NCBI GenBank assembly: GCA_044867345.1
Contig: JBIOUU010000186.1
Span: 1 to 64,000, forward strand
DNA from: AC-69 sp044867345
GTDB taxonomy: Bacteria; Actinomycetota; UBA4738; HRBIN12
Reading direction: 5' to 3'
Length of the DNA stretch: 64,000 nucleotides
The translations under genes and the position numbers were made by a program. Under the pieces are notes generated by a model that did not search any database, was not told the DNA's origin, and was given only the letters and a program-made list of their open reading frames with translations. This document shows positions 1 to 8,370 of this stretch, in pieces. The stretch's first letter is position 1, and every line of letters starts with the position of its first letter.

Positions 1-1133
1 TCGCTGAACTGCACCCGGCCGCGGACCTGCTCCGGAAGCAGGGGCACCGCGTCCGCCGCGTCGGCGATGTCGTGGTCCATGTCCAGGTACTCGAAGATCC
101 GGTCGAACAACGCCATGGACGTCTGGATGTCGCTCGAGACCTGGAGCATGGAACCGATGGGGAAGAACAGCCGCGACTGGAGCGTGGTGAACGCGACGAT
201 CGTCCCGGCGGTGATGACCGTCGTCGTCGCGCCTCCCGAAAGCACCCAGCCGGCCACGAGGTACACGAGCGCCGGCGTGATCGAGAAGACCGTGCCAACG
301 ACGGCGAAGAACGACCGGCCGATCATCGTCTGGCGGATCTGGAGGCCGGTGAGCCGCTCGTTCTCGCCCTGGAACCGGTCGATCTCGTGGTTCTGGCGGC
401 CGAACGCCTTCGACAGCAGGATCCCGGAAACCGACAGGGTCTCCTCGGTGATCGACGTCAGGTCCGCGAGCGACTGCTGCGTGACCGTGGCCACCTTCTG
501 CCGGGCCTTCCCCACCTTGTACGTGAGCCACATGAAGAAGGGCAGCATGAACAACGACAGCACCGTCAGCTGCCAGGACAGCACGAGCATGGCGATCACC
601 GTGCTGGAGATGACCACGACGTTCGACAGGATCGACGAGGCCGTGTCGGTGACCACCGATTGCACACCGCCGACGTCGTTCGCCAGGCGGGACTGGATCT
701 CACCGGTCCGGGTCGTCGTGAAGAACCGGAGCGGCATGAACTGGAGGTGGCGGTACAGCGCGTTCCGGAAGTCCTGCATGACGCGCAGTCCGACCAGATT
801 GGCCAGATAGGTCTGCCCGATGCCGATGATCCCCGAGACGATCGGGATCGCCACCATCAGCGCCACGCTCCAGTACAGCGTGTGGAGGTTGGGGCACGAG
901 CCGCCGTCGCACTGCCCCGGGGGGTTCCCGAACAACGAGTGGTCGAAGATCCGCTTGATCAGGAGGGGGTTCACCACGCCGAGGCCGGAGGTCACGACGA
1001 TGGCCAGGCCGACGAGCGCCACCTTCCCCCGGTATGGGCGGAAGGTGGCGATCACCCGGCGGACCGTCTGCTTCCTGATGGGGCGGCGATCCTGGTCCGG
1101 GACGGGCGCGGGGAACATGCCGTGGCGGCGCAT
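1..1133 (-). CDS. ABC exporter, transmembrane part (C-terminus cut by window edge)
   Basis: The N-terminal ~377 residues of a type-1 (exporter-fold) ABC transporter half-molecule are visible; the gene runs off the left edge just as the nucleotide-binding domain begins, so Walker motifs are not seen. Predicted membrane spans lie near residues 38-58, 78-100, 155-200 and 260-300, and the residue order after the last span (linker, then a G-R-V-Q-F strand) is typical of MsbA/LmrA-like multidrug or lipid exporters. ATG at 1131-1133 was chosen because TACCCT sits 7 bases upstream with no ribosome-binding site, fitting a leaderless mRNA. It is divergent from the MgtC-like gene. Substrate cannot be inferred. 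Confidence 0.88.
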   Translation of the reverse strand, partial: MRRHGMFPAPVPDQDRRPIRKQTVRRVIATFRPYRGKVALVGLAIVVTSGLGVVNPLLIKRIFDHSLFGNPPGQCDGGSCPNLHTLYWSVALMVAIPIVSGIIGIGQTYLANLVGLRVMQDFRNALYRHLQFMPLRFFTTTRTGEIQSRLANDVGGVQSVVTDTASSILSNVVVISSTVIAMLVLSWQLTVLSLFMLPFFMWLTYKVGKARQKVATVTQQSLADLTSITEETLSVSGILLSKAFGRQNHEIDRFQGENERLTGLQIRQTMIGRSFFAVVGTVFSITPALVYLVAGWVLSGGATTTVITAGTIVAFTTLQSRLFFPIGSMLQVSSDIQTSMALFDRIFEYLDMDHDIADAADAVPLLPEQVRGRVQFS

Positions 1134-1140
1134 GCTTCTC

Positions 1141-1146
1141 AGGGTA
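1141..1146 (-). promoter_or_regulatory. -10 element of leaderless ABC exporter gene
   Basis: TACCCT on the minus strand, 7 bases before the ATG, with no ribosome-binding site. Part of a window-wide pattern of -10 hexamers placed directly at start codons. Confidence 0.45.
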
Positions 1147-1180
1147 ACCGCGTCCCACGATTCCCTATGCCCCCATGGGC

Positions 1181-1186
1181 TAGCCT
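1181..1186 (+). promoter_or_regulatory. -10 element of leaderless mgtC-like gene
   Basis: TAGCCT followed by six bases and then ATG; transcription would begin at or next to the start codon. No -35 match is evident. Confidence 0.45.
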
Positions 1187-1192
1187 TGTCCC

Positions 1193-1660
1193 ATGCTCCC
1201 GTTCTCGGAGTGGGCGCTGGTCGGCCGGATGGCCCTGGCCACCGGCCTCGGCTACGCCATCGGCTTCGAGCGGGAATGGCGGGGCAAGCCCGCCGGCGAG
1301 CGCACGTTCGCCCTGATCGCGCTGGGCGCGGCGGGGTTCACCGCGATCGGGGTCGAGGGCTTCCCGGCGTCGGCCGAGAAGGTCATCGCTGGGGTGGTCA
1401 CCGGCGTGGGCTTCCTGGGCGCGGGGCTGATCTTCCGTGAGGCCACCGGCGGCATCCTCGGGCTCACCACCGCGGCATCGGCGTGGGCCGTCGCGGCGGT
1501 GGGGGTCCTCATTGGGTCCGGGGCGTTCCTTTCCGGGATCCTGTCCACCCTCCTCGTGCTGTTCATCCTGGAGCTGAACCGATTGCCCCTCCTCCGCCGG
1601 TTCCTGGCGCAGCAGCGCCGAGACCGAGATCGAGGGGTCGACCAGGACGACGAGGGCTGA
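1193..1660 (+). CDS. MgtC/SapB family membrane protein
   Basis: A 155-residue membrane protein of the MgtC/SapB family. The N-terminal segment G-F-E-R-E-W-R-G-K with the following E-R-T-F-A-L-I-A-L-G-A motif is the family hallmark, and four hydrophobic helices are predicted between residues 5 and 125, followed by a short charged tail rich in Arg and Asp. Members are linked to Mg2+ limitation and control of ATP synthase in enterobacteria, but many are uncharacterised and the role here is inferred only from family. The start lacks a ribosome-binding site but has a -10 hexamer six bases upstream. It ends 3 bases before the convergent uracil-DNA glycosylase gene. Confidence 0.9.
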   Translation: MLPFSEWALVGRMALATGLGYAIGFEREWRGKPAGERTFALIALGAAGFTAIGVEGFPASAEKVIAGVVTGVGFLGAGLIFREATGGILGLTTAASAWAVAAVGVLIGSGAFLSGILSTLLVLFILELNRLPLLRRFLAQQRRDRDRGVDQDDEG

Positions 1661-1663
1661 GCC

Positions 1664-2350
1664 TCACCGAGGGCCGGCGACGGCCTTGGCCCTGGCCAGC
1701 ACCGCGTCGAGCATCGTCGGCGTGAGCTTGCCGGTGAACGTGTTCTGCTGGCTCGGGTGGAAGCAGCCGAGGAGCGCGTAGGGGCCGATCGCCACCTCGG
1801 CGCCGTGTCCGAACGCCGGCCGGGGCCGCACCCGGTGACCCAGCGTGGCGAACGCCCGGAGGACGCCGTCCCAGGCGAACGCGCCGAGGGCCACCACGGC
1901 CCGGACCTGGTGGAGCGCTCGGAGCTCCCGGACCAGGTAGGGCAGGCAGTTCTCGCGCTCCTCCGGGGTCGGCCGGTTCCCCGGCGGCGCACATCGGTTG
2001 ACCGATGCGAGGTAGACGCCACGGAGCTGCAGGCCGTCGTCCCGCGACGACGACCGTGGGTGGTTCGACAGCCCTGCTCGATGCAGGGATGCGTACAGGA
2101 AGTCACCGGAGCGATCCCCGGTGAAGATGCGGCCGGTGCGGTTCCCGCCGTGGGCCGCCGGAGCCAGTCCCACCACCAGGATGCGAGCGGCCGGGTCGCC
2201 GAACCCCGGCACCGGCCTCCCCCAGTACTCCTGGTCGGCGAACCGGGGCGCCTTCTCGCGCGCCACCCGCTCCCGCCACTCGACGAGCCGGGGGCAGGCC
2301 CGACAGGCCACGATGTCCCGGCGGATCGCGGCCAGGTCTCGCGCGCTCAC
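1664..2350 (-). CDS. Uracil-DNA glycosylase, family 5 (UDGb)
   Basis: Iron-sulfur uracil-DNA glycosylase of about 228 residues, excising uracil and related deaminated bases as the first step of base excision repair. Seen directly: N-terminal C-R-A-C-P cysteines for the cluster, motif G-L-A-P-A-A-H-G-G-N-R-T-G-R (the family-5 form of motif 1, lacking the classical catalytic Asp), a further cysteine in N-R-C-A-P-P-G, and motif 2 H-P-S-Q-Q-N. GTG at 2348-2350 is chosen because the protein then begins 13 residues before the first cysteine pair; the reading frame stays open upstream but would run into the amidase gene. No convincing ribosome-binding site is visible, so the start is uncertain. Confidence 0.9.
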   Translation of the reverse strand: MSARDLAAIRRDIVACRACPRLVEWRERVAREKAPRFADQEYWGRPVPGFGDPAARILVVGLAPAAHGGNRTGRIFTGDRSGDFLYASLHRAGLSNHPRSSSRDDGLQLRGVYLASVNRCAPPGNRPTPEERENCLPYLVRELRALHQVRAVVALGAFAWDGVLRAFATLGHRVRPRPAFGHGAEVAIGPYALLGCFHPSQQNTFTGKLTPTMLDAVLARAKAVAGPR

Positions 2351-2489
2351 GCGAGTAACGAGAACGGGGCGACTCGATCGCCCCGCCGGTCCCTCAAGGG
2401 CTCGGGCATGGCGGGCCGATGGTAGAGCGCGACCAGGGTGGTTGCCTTTGCCAACATCCCGCTGTAGAAGGGACGTTCCGCTCCAGCCC

Positions 2490-4112
2490 ATGGCCGAATC
2501 CAATCCCCATGCCCGTCGGGCCGTGCGTGCCCTCGTCGTCGTCGTGACGGCGAGCGCGGCGCTCGGACTCGTGCCGCTCGCGCCGAGCCGCGCGGCGCCC
2601 GAGACCGTGCTCCGCTCCGTCCCGGTCGACGTCCGCGCCCTCCTGCCGCGAACCGGCGGCGCCGCTGCGGCGCTCACGCCGAACGGTCAGCTTCGCGCCG
2701 CAACCGCGATGCGAACCGCCCTCATCCGCGAGTGCGCACCGATCTGGTTCGACGGCCTGGCCTTCACCTGGGAGCAGTCCAGCGGACGGGCCGTGACCAC
2801 CGTCGCCGCCGCAGGTCCCGACGGATCCTCGCTCGGTCGCCCGATCCGGATCGACGAGGAAGGAGGCCCCGACCCCGGAACCGCGGAGTACCGGAGCGGC
2901 CTCCGAGGGTCCTCATACGTCTGGACCGGCGAGGCCCGATGCGTCCGGTTCTCGATGGAACTTCCGAAGGCCGCCGTCGTGGGGGACGTCCGGATCCTGT
3001 TCATCAACAGCTCGGGCACGGCGGGCGGCCCGAGCACGGGGCCCGGGGACGTCGGTCCGGTCGCCGTGGGAGCCTCCAGCGGCCCGTTCGCGCCTTCGAC
3101 CGCGGAAGCCCTGACCCGTCGTCCCCGGATCATCTCGCGCGATCAGTGGGGCGCGGACCCCAAGCTGATGAACTGCGCCCCGCTCGTGGCCGGCTTCCTC
3201 AGCATGGCGTTCGTCCACCACACCGCGGGCTCCAACTCGTACACGCAGTCCCAGGCCGACGATGTCGTCCGGGGGATCTACGCGTACCACACGAACGGCC
3301 GTGGCTGGTGTGACATCGGCTACAACTTCCTGGTCGATCGGTTCGGTGACGTCTTCGAGGGCCGCTCCGGCGGCGTCACCAACGATGTGATCGGCGCGGC
3401 GCAGATGGGGTTCAACACGGGCGCGTTCTCCGTCTCCGTCATGGGCACCTTCGACTACGTTCGCCCGCCGCAGCCCGCGGTCCGGGCGCTCGAGCGATTG
3501 CTCGCTTGGCGCCTCGACGTCGGCCATGTCAACCCATCCGCACGGACCGTGATGACCTCCGGCGGGGGCGACACCACGCGATATCCGGCGGGGGCGAAGG
3601 TGAAGCTGCGGACGATCTCGGGACACCGGGACACCGGGATCACCGACTGCCCGGGGATCATCCTGTACGCGATGCTTCCCGGCATCCGGACCCACGTCGC
3701 CGGCACCGGCCTGCCGAAGCTGTACAACCCGCGCCTGTCCACCTCGACCATCGTCTCGGGCCAACCGGTGGACATCAGCATCCGGGCGAAGGGCTCGGCC
3801 TCGATGACGTGGTCGGTCTCCGTTCTCGACCCGTCCGGGAACGAGATCGCGAGCTTCCCGGACCAGACGGGGGATGCGCTCGACGTGGTCTGGCCCGCAG
3901 TGGGACATCCGGCACAGCCGGACGTCCCCGGCGTCTACCAGGTGATCATCCGAGCGAGCGCGCCGAACGGCGCGCTGGCCCGCCCCGCCACGCTCGCCCT
4001 CACCGTCCAGCCGATCCCAACGCCCTCTCCGTCGCCGACGGTGAGCCCCACGGTGAGCCCGACGGCGACCCCGTCACCGAGCGCCTCGCCCACCGGCTCA
4101 CCCACCCCCTGA
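2490..4112 (+). CDS. Secreted N-acetylmuramoyl-L-alanine amidase (PGRP/Amidase_2)
   Basis: A 540-residue exported peptidoglycan amidase. Residues ~10-35 form a signal peptide ending at A-R-A-A-P-like residues. The central ~residues 215-400 are a peptidoglycan-recognition/Amidase_2 domain: R-D-Q-W-G-A-D, the zinc ligand pair context F-V-H-H-T-A-G, and S-G-H-R-D-T-G-I-T-D-C carrying the second histidine and the cysteine zinc ligand. A beta-rich region follows, and the last ~30 residues are a P-S/P-T low-complexity tail, perhaps a wall spacer. It resembles mycobacterial secreted PGRP amidases. It likely remodels wall peptidoglycan outside the cell. The ATG has no strong ribosome-binding site. 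Confidence 0.9.
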   Translation: MAESNPHARRAVRALVVVVTASAALGLVPLAPSRAAPETVLRSVPVDVRALLPRTGGAAAALTPNGQLRAATAMRTALIRECAPIWFDGLAFTWEQSSGRAVTTVAAAGPDGSSLGRPIRIDEEGGPDPGTAEYRSGLRGSSYVWTGEARCVRFSMELPKAAVVGDVRILFINSSGTAGGPSTGPGDVGPVAVGASSGPFAPSTAEALTRRPRIISRDQWGADPKLMNCAPLVAGFLSMAFVHHTAGSNSYTQSQADDVVRGIYAYHTNGRGWCDIGYNFLVDRFGDVFEGRSGGVTNDVIGAAQMGFNTGAFSVSVMGTFDYVRPPQPAVRALERLLAWRLDVGHVNPSARTVMTSGGGDTTRYPAGAKVKLRTISGHRDTGITDCPGIILYAMLPGIRTHVAGTGLPKLYNPRLSTSTIVSGQPVDISIRAKGSASMTWSVSVLDPSGNEIASFPDQTGDALDVVWPAVGHPAQPDVPGVYQVIIRASAPNGALARPATLALTVQPIPTPSPSPTVSPTVSPTATPSPSASPTGSPTP

Positions 4113-4889
4113 GCCTGGCCGGCCGGCCAGGACCTCGAGCCCCATCGCAGGGTCGTTTGACGCGACCGCGTCCACCCCCCAATCCAGCAGGAGGCCGAAG
4201 GTCTCCCGGTCATCGACCGTCCACGTGCCCACCCGAACGCCGGCCCGGTGGGCCCGCTCGACGAAGGCCTGGCCGGCCGGCACCAATGCCCGATGCCCGG
4301 GGAACACGAACTCGTGTCCCGCGTCGAGCGCGTGGGCCAAGGCGGCGTCGGGATCGATGGCTCGGGTGAACAGGAAGCCCGTAGGCAGGGTCGGCGCCAG
4401 GCGCTTGGACGCGGAGATGGAGCGCGGGTTGAACGAGATGATCAGGACGGGTCCTCGGAATGCGCTGGCCTGCACCTCTGCCACGGCTGCCTCCACGATC
4501 GCCTCCCGCTCGTCGTCGTAGGCCGGCTCTCCCGGGATGTTCTTGATCTCGACGGCCAGGCCTCCCCGGCCGCTTACCGCGTCCAGCACCTCTCGGAACG
4601 CCGGGATCCGCAGGGGTCCGTCGCCCGTCCCTGCGTTCGCTGCCCGGATCTCCTCGAAGGTCAGCTCGTGGACCCAGCCCGACCCGTCCGTGGTCCGGGA
4701 TAGGTCCGGGTCGTGGAGCACCACCGGGATCCCGTCGGCCGACAGCCGCACGTCGAGCTCGAGGACCGAGGCCCCCATGGCGAGCGCGGCCTCGAAGGAG
4801 GCAAGGGTGTTCTCCGGGTGCGTGGAGGAGGCACCGCGGTGGGCCACCACCACCGGGAACGCACTGGGGTTGAACGAATGTTCAGCCAT
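4098..4889 (-). CDS. Glycerophosphodiester phosphodiesterase
   Basis: A 263-residue GDPD-family enzyme hydrolysing glycerophosphodiesters to glycerol-3-phosphate and an alcohol. The catalytic signature is complete: V-A-H-R-G-A-S-S near residue 13 followed by P-E-N-T-L, then E-L-D-V-R-L-S-A-D-G and L-H-D-P-D-L-S-R-T-T, giving the two histidines and the Glu/Asp metal ligands. No signal peptide is seen, so it is probably cytoplasmic. The stop lies inside the end of the convergent amidase gene (15-base overlap). ATG at 4887-4889 is preferred over upstream frame extension because the extension would cover the whiB promoter. Confidence 0.93.
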   Translation of the reverse strand: MAEHSFNPSAFPVVVAHRGASSTHPENTLASFEAALAMGASVLELDVRLSADGIPVVLHDPDLSRTTDGSGWVHELTFEEIRAANAGTGDGPLRIPAFREVLDAVSGRGGLAVEIKNIPGEPAYDDEREAIVEAAVAEVQASAFRGPVLIISFNPRSISASKRLAPTLPTGFLFTRAIDPDAALAHALDAGHEFVFPGHRALVPAGQAFVERAHRAGVRVGTWTVDDRETFGLLLDWGVDAVASNDPAMGLEVLAGRPGSGGG

Positions 4890-4917
4890 TGCTGTGGAAA
4901 ACCGGCCGGAGTATATT
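4889..4917 (+). promoter_or_regulatory. Putative whiB promoter
   Basis: TTGCTG (4889-4894), 17-base spacer, TATATT (4912-4917), about 63 bases before the whiB start. The -10 matches consensus at five of six bases. The -35 abuts the start codon of the divergent phosphodiesterase gene. Confidence 0.5.
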
Positions 4918-4979
4918 CGGCGGCGCTCGGCCCCTCGCCCGCAGGGCCCCGAACGGTCGTCCGCGGGTGGGGGTAGGGC

Positions 4980-5234
4980 ATGGAATGGGTCCGGCAGGCC
5001 AGGTGCATCGGGGTCGACCCCGAGCTGTTCTTCCCCGTGGGGTCCACAGGGCCGGCACTTGCGCAAGTGGAGGCGGCCAAGGCCGTCTGCGCCATGTGCC
5101 CGGTCCGCCCCGACTGCCTTCAGTGGGCTCTGGCCACCGGCCAGGACGCGGGGGTCTGGGGCGGTACCTCCGAGGAGGAGCGCCGGGCCATGCGCCAGAT
5201 CGGGCCGCCCGAACGGGTACCCGCCCTGGGCTGA
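4980..5234 (+). CDS. WhiB-family transcriptional regulator
   Basis: An 84-residue WhiB-like protein, restricted to Actinobacteria. Four cysteines at positions 9, 37, 40 and 46 in the C...CxxC...C arrangement would bind a [4Fe-4S] cluster, and the G-V-W-G-G turn followed by E-E-E-R is the family signature before the basic C-terminus. WhiB proteins act as redox- or NO-sensitive partners of the primary sigma factor. The C-terminal tail is short and less basic than in WhiB1/WhmD, so DNA contacts may be weaker. A G-rich stretch just before the ATG may serve as ribosome-binding site. It stands alone between divergent and convergent genes. Confidence 0.95.
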   Translation: MEWVRQARCIGVDPELFFPVGSTGPALAQVEAAKAVCAMCPVRPDCLQWALATGQDAGVWGGTSEEERRAMRQIGPPERVPALG

Positions 5235-5250
5235 TCGGCGGCGCCCGAAC

Positions 5251-5925
5251 CTAGACCCGGCTCGACGGGCACAGGTGGTTCACCGGGCAGATCTCGCACT
5301 TGGGGTTGCGAGCGGTGCAGAGCTTTCGTCCGTGTTCGATCAAGACGTAGGTGAACGGGAACCACTTCTTCCTCGGGACGAGTCGCATCAGATCGCGCTC
5401 GATCTTGTCCGGGTCCTTCTCCGTGCTGAAGCCCAGGCGCTCGGCCAGCCGGCGCACGTGGGTATCGACGGCGATCCCCTCCACCTTCTCAAAGGCGTTG
5501 CCCAGCACGATGTTCGCCGTCTTGCGGGCCACGCCCGGTAGCGTCAGGAGGTCGTCCATGGTGTCGGGGATCTGCCCCCCGTAGACCTCGACGATCCGCT
5601 GGCAGGCCCCACGGATGGCCCTGGTCTTCTGGTTGAAGAAGCCGGTGGGCTTGATGTCGGCCGCCAGCTCGGCTTCGGGCACTCTCAGATAGTCCTCACA
5701 CGTGCGGTACTTCTGGAACAGCGACGCCGTGACCTGATTCACACGCTCGTCCGTGCACTGCGCCGACAGGATGGTGGCGATGAGCATCTCGAGCGGGGTG
5801 GAGAAGTTGAGCGCCACCTTGGCCTCGGGATACGTCTCCGACAGGATGCGGATGATCCCGGGCGCCCGCTTCTCGATCGGGCTGTCCCGGGTGAGCTTCG
5901 ATGGGCTCCGCGGCGTCCCGGTCAC
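5251..5925 (-). CDS. nth: Endonuclease III
   Basis: A 224-residue bifunctional DNA glycosylase/AP lyase for oxidised pyrimidines. Evidence: helix-hairpin-helix L-P-G-V-A-R-K-T-A carrying the catalytic Lys, the catalytic Asp in A-V-D-T-H-V, and a C-terminal C-x6-C-x2-C-x5-C cluster motif for [4Fe-4S]. GTG at 5923-5925 overlaps the upstream gene's TGA (GTGA), which indicates translational coupling and decides the start; a longer reading frame upstream would overlap that gene entirely. It is the last gene of a four-gene minus-strand operon, and it repairs the same class of damage as the nearby uracil-DNA glycosylase. Confidence 0.95.
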   Translation of the reverse strand: MTGTPRSPSKLTRDSPIEKRAPGIIRILSETYPEAKVALNFSTPLEMLIATILSAQCTDERVNQVTASLFQKYRTCEDYLRVPEAELAADIKPTGFFNQKTRAIRGACQRIVEVYGGQIPDTMDDLLTLPGVARKTANIVLGNAFEKVEGIAVDTHVRRLAERLGFSTEKDPDKIERDLMRLVPRKKWFPFTYVLIEHGRKLCTARNPKCEICPVNHLCPSSRV

Positions 5926-6194
5926 AGCACTCGGTGCCAGATCCTGGTCTCCCACTCCAGGCCCACGGTTCCCGCGTCCTCCTGGAACGGATCCCCCCAT
6001 CGCTCGGAGGACTCCATCATCTGATCGTGGGATTCCCACTCGGTCAGGGTGGTGACCTCGCTCGGGTTCGACTCGCTGTTCCAGACCTGCTGGTTGCGGG
6101 CACCGTCCTGCTCGAAGGTCGGATACCACTTCTCGCACGCGGCCCGGAACCGGCCCACGTCGGGCACCGTCACCCGGAACTGCACGAGCACCAT
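5922..6194 (-). CDS. Small ABM-like (dimeric alpha-beta barrel) protein
   Basis: A 90-residue protein with the fold pattern of antibiotic-biosynthesis-monooxygenase-like domains: an N-terminal strand V-L-V-Q-F-R-V, a helix, and the segment V-T-T-L-T-E-W-E-S-H-D-Q typical of this ferredoxin-like superfamily. Whether it has enzymatic activity cannot be told. The ATG follows an A/G-rich ribosome-binding region (GAGGAGGGG). It sits between the S51-like peptidase and endonuclease III genes, with a 4-base GTGA overlap to the latter. Confidence 0.75.
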   Translation of the reverse strand: MVLVQFRVTVPDVGRFRAACEKWYPTFEQDGARNQQVWNSESNPSEVTTLTEWESHDQMMESSERWGDPFQEDAGTVGLEWETRIWHRVL

Positions 6195-6234
6195 GGCATT
6201 CCCCTCCTCGCCTCGGATCGGTCGGGGCTTCGCA

Positions 6235-6978
6235 CTACACCCATGCGCTCCCGAGCGGGAGCGACCGGGAGAACGACTCGCCGGCACCGTAGTGCTCCCA
6301 CTCCCCCCCGGCATGCAGATGGACCTTTCCCGAACCCATCACGGTCCACCGCTCCCCGTCGCCGGCGGCAGCCGTGTTCGTGTCGATCGCGAACAGCAGC
6401 CAGCCCGGTGGGGTCCACCGCACGATCAGGTCGGTCAGCCCGGGGACGAAGCTGTCGAGCTCGTCCCAATGGGGGCCGAAGTTCGTGTCGCTGAACAGGT
6501 CGAGCCCAGGATGCTCCATCACGCTCTCGTCGATCACCATCGCGTCGCTGTCGGGCGCAGCCGGGCCCAGGCAAGCCACCCCCGCGCTGCACCCCGCGTA
6601 GGGGACGCCCGCCTTCATCACTCGAAGCAGCTCTGCGAGGAAAGGCGTCTTCGCCAGCTTGGCCGAGAGCACCTTGGGGTTCCCGCCGGAGAAGAAGACG
6701 GCGGAGGCGCCTTCCAGCCTTCCCACGAGCTCCGGCCGGGCGGCGTCCTCGCGGCTCTTCAGCGGAACCACCTCGGCCGGGATCCCCGCGGAACCGTAGT
6801 GATCGAGGCCCTTGTTCGCCCAGTGGTCGAAGATCTCGTCACCCTCGTGGGCCGCCGCCGTGGGCAGGATCAACACTGGGGCGCCGGGGTTGGCCGATCG
6901 TTCCATGAGCCAGCGGTCCACCTCCGCCTGCCATGGCTCGAACTCCCCCGACCCGAGCAGCCCGAACGCGAGCGTCAT
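6235..6978 (-). CDS. Peptidase S51-like / type 1 glutamine amidotransferase-like protein
   Basis: A 247-residue protein of the peptidase E/cyanophycinase clan. The nucleophile elbow G-C-S-A-G-V-A near residue 130 contains the Ser, preceded by F-F-S-G-G-N-P-K, the usual strand-turn ahead of it. The N-terminal G-L-L-G-S-G-E-F-E-P strand is also typical. Likely a cytoplasmic Ser hydrolase acting on Asp- or Glu-linked dipeptides, though the substrate is unknown. Its ATG overlaps the stop of the upstream PIG-L gene as ATGA, so the two are probably translationally coupled. Confidence 0.8.
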   Translation of the reverse strand: MTLAFGLLGSGEFEPWQAEVDRWLMERSANPGAPVLILPTAAAHEGDEIFDHWANKGLDHYGSAGIPAEVVPLKSREDAARPELVGRLEGASAVFFSGGNPKVLSAKLAKTPFLAELLRVMKAGVPYAGCSAGVACLGPAAPDSDAMVIDESVMEHPGLDLFSDTNFGPHWDELDSFVPGLTDLIVRWTPPGWLLFAIDTNTAAAGDGERWTVMGSGKVHLHAGGEWEHYGAGESFSRSLPLGSAWV

Positions 6979-7688
6979 GCCTTCACCGCCGCCAGGCGGA
7001 AGTACTCGCCCCGCATGGCCTCGCGGAAGATGTCCTCACCGAAAGCCTGGACCATCCCCTCGACCTGGCTGACGTGCTCCTGGATGGCCACGAGCTTCTG
7101 CTCCAGGATGTCGGGAGGGAGGTCGTACTCGATACCGAGCTCCTCCCGCGGGGTCACCGGCGGCGTGCCGGGTCGGAACACGTTGAACCGGTTGTATACC
7201 GGCACCCATCGTTCGGCCCAATCTGGGGTCATCGTGGCGTAGAAGAGCTTCGCTCCGGGCTTCCCGACCTCCTCGAACCCCTCGGTGGCCCACCGAGACA
7301 CGGACTTGTGGCCGGCGTGATCGGTCATCCCATCGGGTCCGAACGTCAGCACGGTGTCCGGCTGCACCTCGTCCATGATGGACCGGACCTTGCCCGCGCC
7401 CCCCTCGGGGAGCGGGGTGTCCATGTCCACGTCCGGCAGGTCGAGCCACAGGTGCTCGTCCACGCCGAGCACGGCCAGCGATCGCAGGAGCTCCTTCTCC
7501 CTCACCTCGCCCATCGTCGCCGAGGGCCATTTCTCCTCGTCCATGGAGCCTCCTTCGCCACGCGTCGCGGTGACACAGACGACGCGCGAGCCGTTCCGAA
7601 CGGCCCGAGCCATGAGGCCCGCTGTGGTGTAGGTCTCATCGTCCGGATGGGCCCAGACTCCGAGGATCGTCCCGAGCTCGTCGGCCAC
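6975..7688 (-). CDS. PIG-L family deacetylase
   Basis: A 237-residue PIG-L/LmbE-type zinc deacetylase. The metal motif A-H-P-D-D-E lies near residue 12 and the third ligand region D-H-A-G-H-K-S-V near residue 118. Family members deacetylate N-acetylglucosaminyl compounds, including mycothiol precursors (MshB) and mycothiol conjugates (Mca). A SigR/RsrA pair nearby makes a thiol-related role possible but this is inference. GTG at 7686-7688 is preceded by a GGAGGAAGGGAG ribosome-binding site, and TAGGAT at 7736-7741 (minus strand) is a candidate -10. First gene of the operon ending at endonuclease III. Confidence 0.88.
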   Translation of the reverse strand: MADELGTILGVWAHPDDETYTTAGLMARAVRNGSRVVCVTATRGEGGSMDEEKWPSATMGEVREKELLRSLAVLGVDEHLWLDLPDVDMDTPLPEGGAGKVRSIMDEVQPDTVLTFGPDGMTDHAGHKSVSRWATEGFEEVGKPGAKLFYATMTPDWAERWVPVYNRFNVFRPGTPPVTPREELGIEYDLPPDILEQKLVAIQEHVSQVEGMVQAFGEDIFREAMRGEYFRLAAVKA

Positions 7689-7759
7689 TCGATGCTCCCT
7701 TCCTCCGGTCGTGAGACTGGGATCGCCAACCGCGAATCCTAGCCTCCCCCGGCGCAAAC

Positions 7760-7789
7760 GAAGAACGACCCCTTTCGGGGTCGTTCTTC
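7760..7789. terminator. Bidirectional intrinsic terminator
   Basis: A perfect 13-base-pair stem (7760-7772 with 7777-7789) around a TTTC loop, with A/T-rich arms. It lies between two minus-strand units and would end the SigR-RsrA-small-protein transcript. Confidence 0.8.
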
Positions 7790-7831
7790 TTCACGGATCC
7801 CGCGCATCGGGAGGGGGGAGCGCGGGTTCCG

Positions 7832-8020
7832 TTAGCTCCCTGGATCGACGAGCCGCTTCCCCCGGTAGTTCGGGAAGACGATCTCGGCGTGTTGCCAGCA
7901 CCGATCCGACAGGTTGTAGATGGAGAGCTTCGTATGGCAGCCGGGATGGGAGCACACGCGGCCCTGGTCCTCCGTCCTGGAGGCGGGGGGCAGGTGCCCG
8001 GGTCGGGTTCCCTTCGTCAT
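7832..8020 (-). CDS. Small cysteine/histidine-rich protein, likely zinc-binding
   Basis: A 62-residue protein of unknown function. It contains C-S-H-P-G-C followed 15 residues later by D-R-C-W-Q-H, a C-x4-C...C-x2-H arrangement suggesting a single zinc site. ATG at 8018-8020 is chosen because GAAGGAG lies 7-8 bases upstream; an in-frame ATG at 8044 lacks this. It follows the SigR-RsrA pair by about 100 bases on the same strand and may be part of the same thiol/zinc stress unit, which is inference from position only. Confidence 0.6.
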   Translation of the reverse strand: MTKGTRPGHLPPASRTEDQGRVCSHPGCHTKLSIYNLSDRCWQHAEIVFPNYRGKRLVDPGS

Positions 8021-8121
8021 GGGAGCGCTCCTTCGCCCGAGCATTCGCCGCCGGGACCCGGGTGGTTCGGACGATCTGAAGAGCCAGGCCGGGGCTGGCG
8101 GTTGAGGGTGCGGTCACCCGG

Positions 8122-8370
8122 CTACAAGGAGGTCGGAGGGGTCTCCTGCAGCAAGGCGTGGACCCGCTGGAGCAGGTCCGCGGGCACCTCGTCGCACCCA
8201 CACTTGGCCCGCAGCATGGCCTTCAGCCGCCGTTGGAACTCCGAGCGGTCGGCGCAGTTCCCACACGTGCCGATGTGCTCGTGTACCTCGGCGTGCAGGG
8301 ACAGATCGAGCTCGCCGTCGAGATAGAGCTCGATCTGCGTCAGGACCTGGCGGCAATCAATCGGACACAA
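8122..8370 (-). CDS. rsrA: Zinc-binding anti-sigma factor, RsrA-like
   Basis: An 82-residue ZAS-family anti-sigma factor. The H-I-G-T-C-G-N-C segment (HxxxCxxC) plus an N-terminal Cys pair at residues 2 and 6 gives the zinc/thiol-disulfide switch of RsrA; a second C-G-C lies near residue 58, as in the mycothiol-system anti-sigma-R family. Reduced protein would hold the adjacent SigR-like factor; oxidation releases it. Its start overlaps the 3' end of the sigma gene by 14 bases, consistent with coupled, stoichiometric synthesis. Confidence 0.9.
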   Translation of the reverse strand: MCPIDCRQVLTQIELYLDGELDLSLHAEVHEHIGTCGNCADRSEFQRRLKAMLRAKCGCDEVPADLLQRVHALLQETPPTSL